A DNA stretch of 64,000 nt from Qipengyuania aurantiaca. Lineage in GTDB: Bacteria > Pseudomonadota > Alphaproteobacteria > Sphingomonadales > Sphingomonadaceae. Shown in pieces: positions 63,830 through 64,000 of this stretch. The DNA is taken from the NCBI RefSeq assembly GCF_019711375.1, contig NZ_CP081295.1, positions 2,703,001-2,767,000 of the forward strand. Reading direction: 5' to 3'. Position numbers and translations under genes: made by a program. The notes under the pieces were generated by a model, which did not search any database, was not told the DNA's origin, and saw nothing but the letters and a program-made list of their open reading frames with translations. Each line of letters opens with the position of its first letter. The first letter of the stretch is position 1.

Positions 63830-64000
63830 TTACTCGCCCTTGTCTTCGGTAGCTTCTTCGGCAGCAGCCTCTTCGGCCGGTGCTTCTTCAGCAGCAGCTT
63901 CTTCAGCCGGAGCTTCGGCAGCAGCCTTGGCTTCTTCTTCAGCAGCCTTGGCAGCTTCAGCGGCTTCGGCTTCCTTGGCGGCCTTTTCTTCGGCGCGTTC
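63830..64000 (-). CDS. rpsP: 30S ribosomal protein S16, C-terminal tail (partial)
   Basis: Only the last 56 residues are in the window, and the 5' part lies beyond base 64000. The segment is almost entirely Ala, Glu and Lys (AEEKAAKEAEAAEAAKAAEE and AEEATEDKGE). Such Ala/Glu tails occur on S16 of sphingomonads. Naming rests on the position directly before rimM and on that tail; the S16 core is not visible. Confidence 0.75.
   Translation of the reverse strand, partial: ERAEEKAAKEAEAAEAAKAAEEEAKAAAEAPAEEAAAEEAPAEEAAAEEATEDKGE

Overview
This window reads as chromosomal DNA of a high-G+C alphaproteobacterium, most likely Sphingomonadales and probably Erythrobacteraceae (Erythrobacter/Qipengyuania type). 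That placement rests on gene content and protein style: PAS-GGDEF-EAL-PilZ proteins, an HWE kinase, an M2 peptidase, DUF2855, a TIGR04222-type protein, and ribosomal proteins with long charged tails. It is inference, not a database result. Coding density is very high, many neighbouring genes overlap by 1 to 8 bases, and no rRNA, tRNA or CRISPR array was seen.

Layout. 1-5.2 kb: end of prmA, a DUF2459 protein, a class A beta-lactamase-like hydrolase, ligA and a DUF2165 membrane protein. 5.2-10.5 kb: recN, terC-nhaA, a DUF465 protein and bamD. 10.5-14 kb: proline synthesis, with proB divergent from proC-proA, followed by a hairpin array and a terminator. 14.2-18.2 kb: an HTH protein of unknown role, then an AT-rich two-gene island (SF1 helicase plus an unknown partner) lying flush against the 3' end of lepA. 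18.2-25.2 kb: lepA, a DM13 protein and two tandem PAS-GGDEF-EAL-PilZ proteins, one with a ruined EAL site. 25.4-33.2 kb: a ferredoxin/NADP reductase, a medium-chain-type PHA synthase and depolymerase, an N-acyl-D-amino-acid deacylase relative, an MDR reductase and DUF2855. 33.3-38.6 kb: dnaN, ldcA-fabD-fabG and a divergent Mpl-like ligase (peptidoglycan recycling). 38.6-44.4 kb: a membrane diguanylate cyclase, DUF808, rpsF-rpsR-rplI and amn. 44.4-53.7 kb: an AT-rich lipoprotein, an HWE hybrid kinase, a tightly overlapping block (M2 peptidase, double TonB_C protein, beta-propeller lipoprotein, RimB-like protease, RimK-like ligase), a membrane protein, a hydrolase and an HCCA isomerase. 53.7-64 kb: a lipoprotein, asd, a DPP-IV-like peptidase, then rplS-trmD and rimM-rpsP, which are usually contiguous but here are separated by about 4 kb of other genes.

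The points I would follow up first are: the AT-rich helicase/partner module behind lepA (a candidate mobile, possibly defensive, pair); a palindromic element inserted in frame inside trmD; the dead-EAL/live-EAL tandem paralogues; the RimK/RimB block next to an S6 whose C-terminus is not the expected Glu-Glu; and a proC gene without a normal start codon upstream of its nucleotide-binding motif. Everything functional below is by recognition of motifs in the translated sequence; no search was run.
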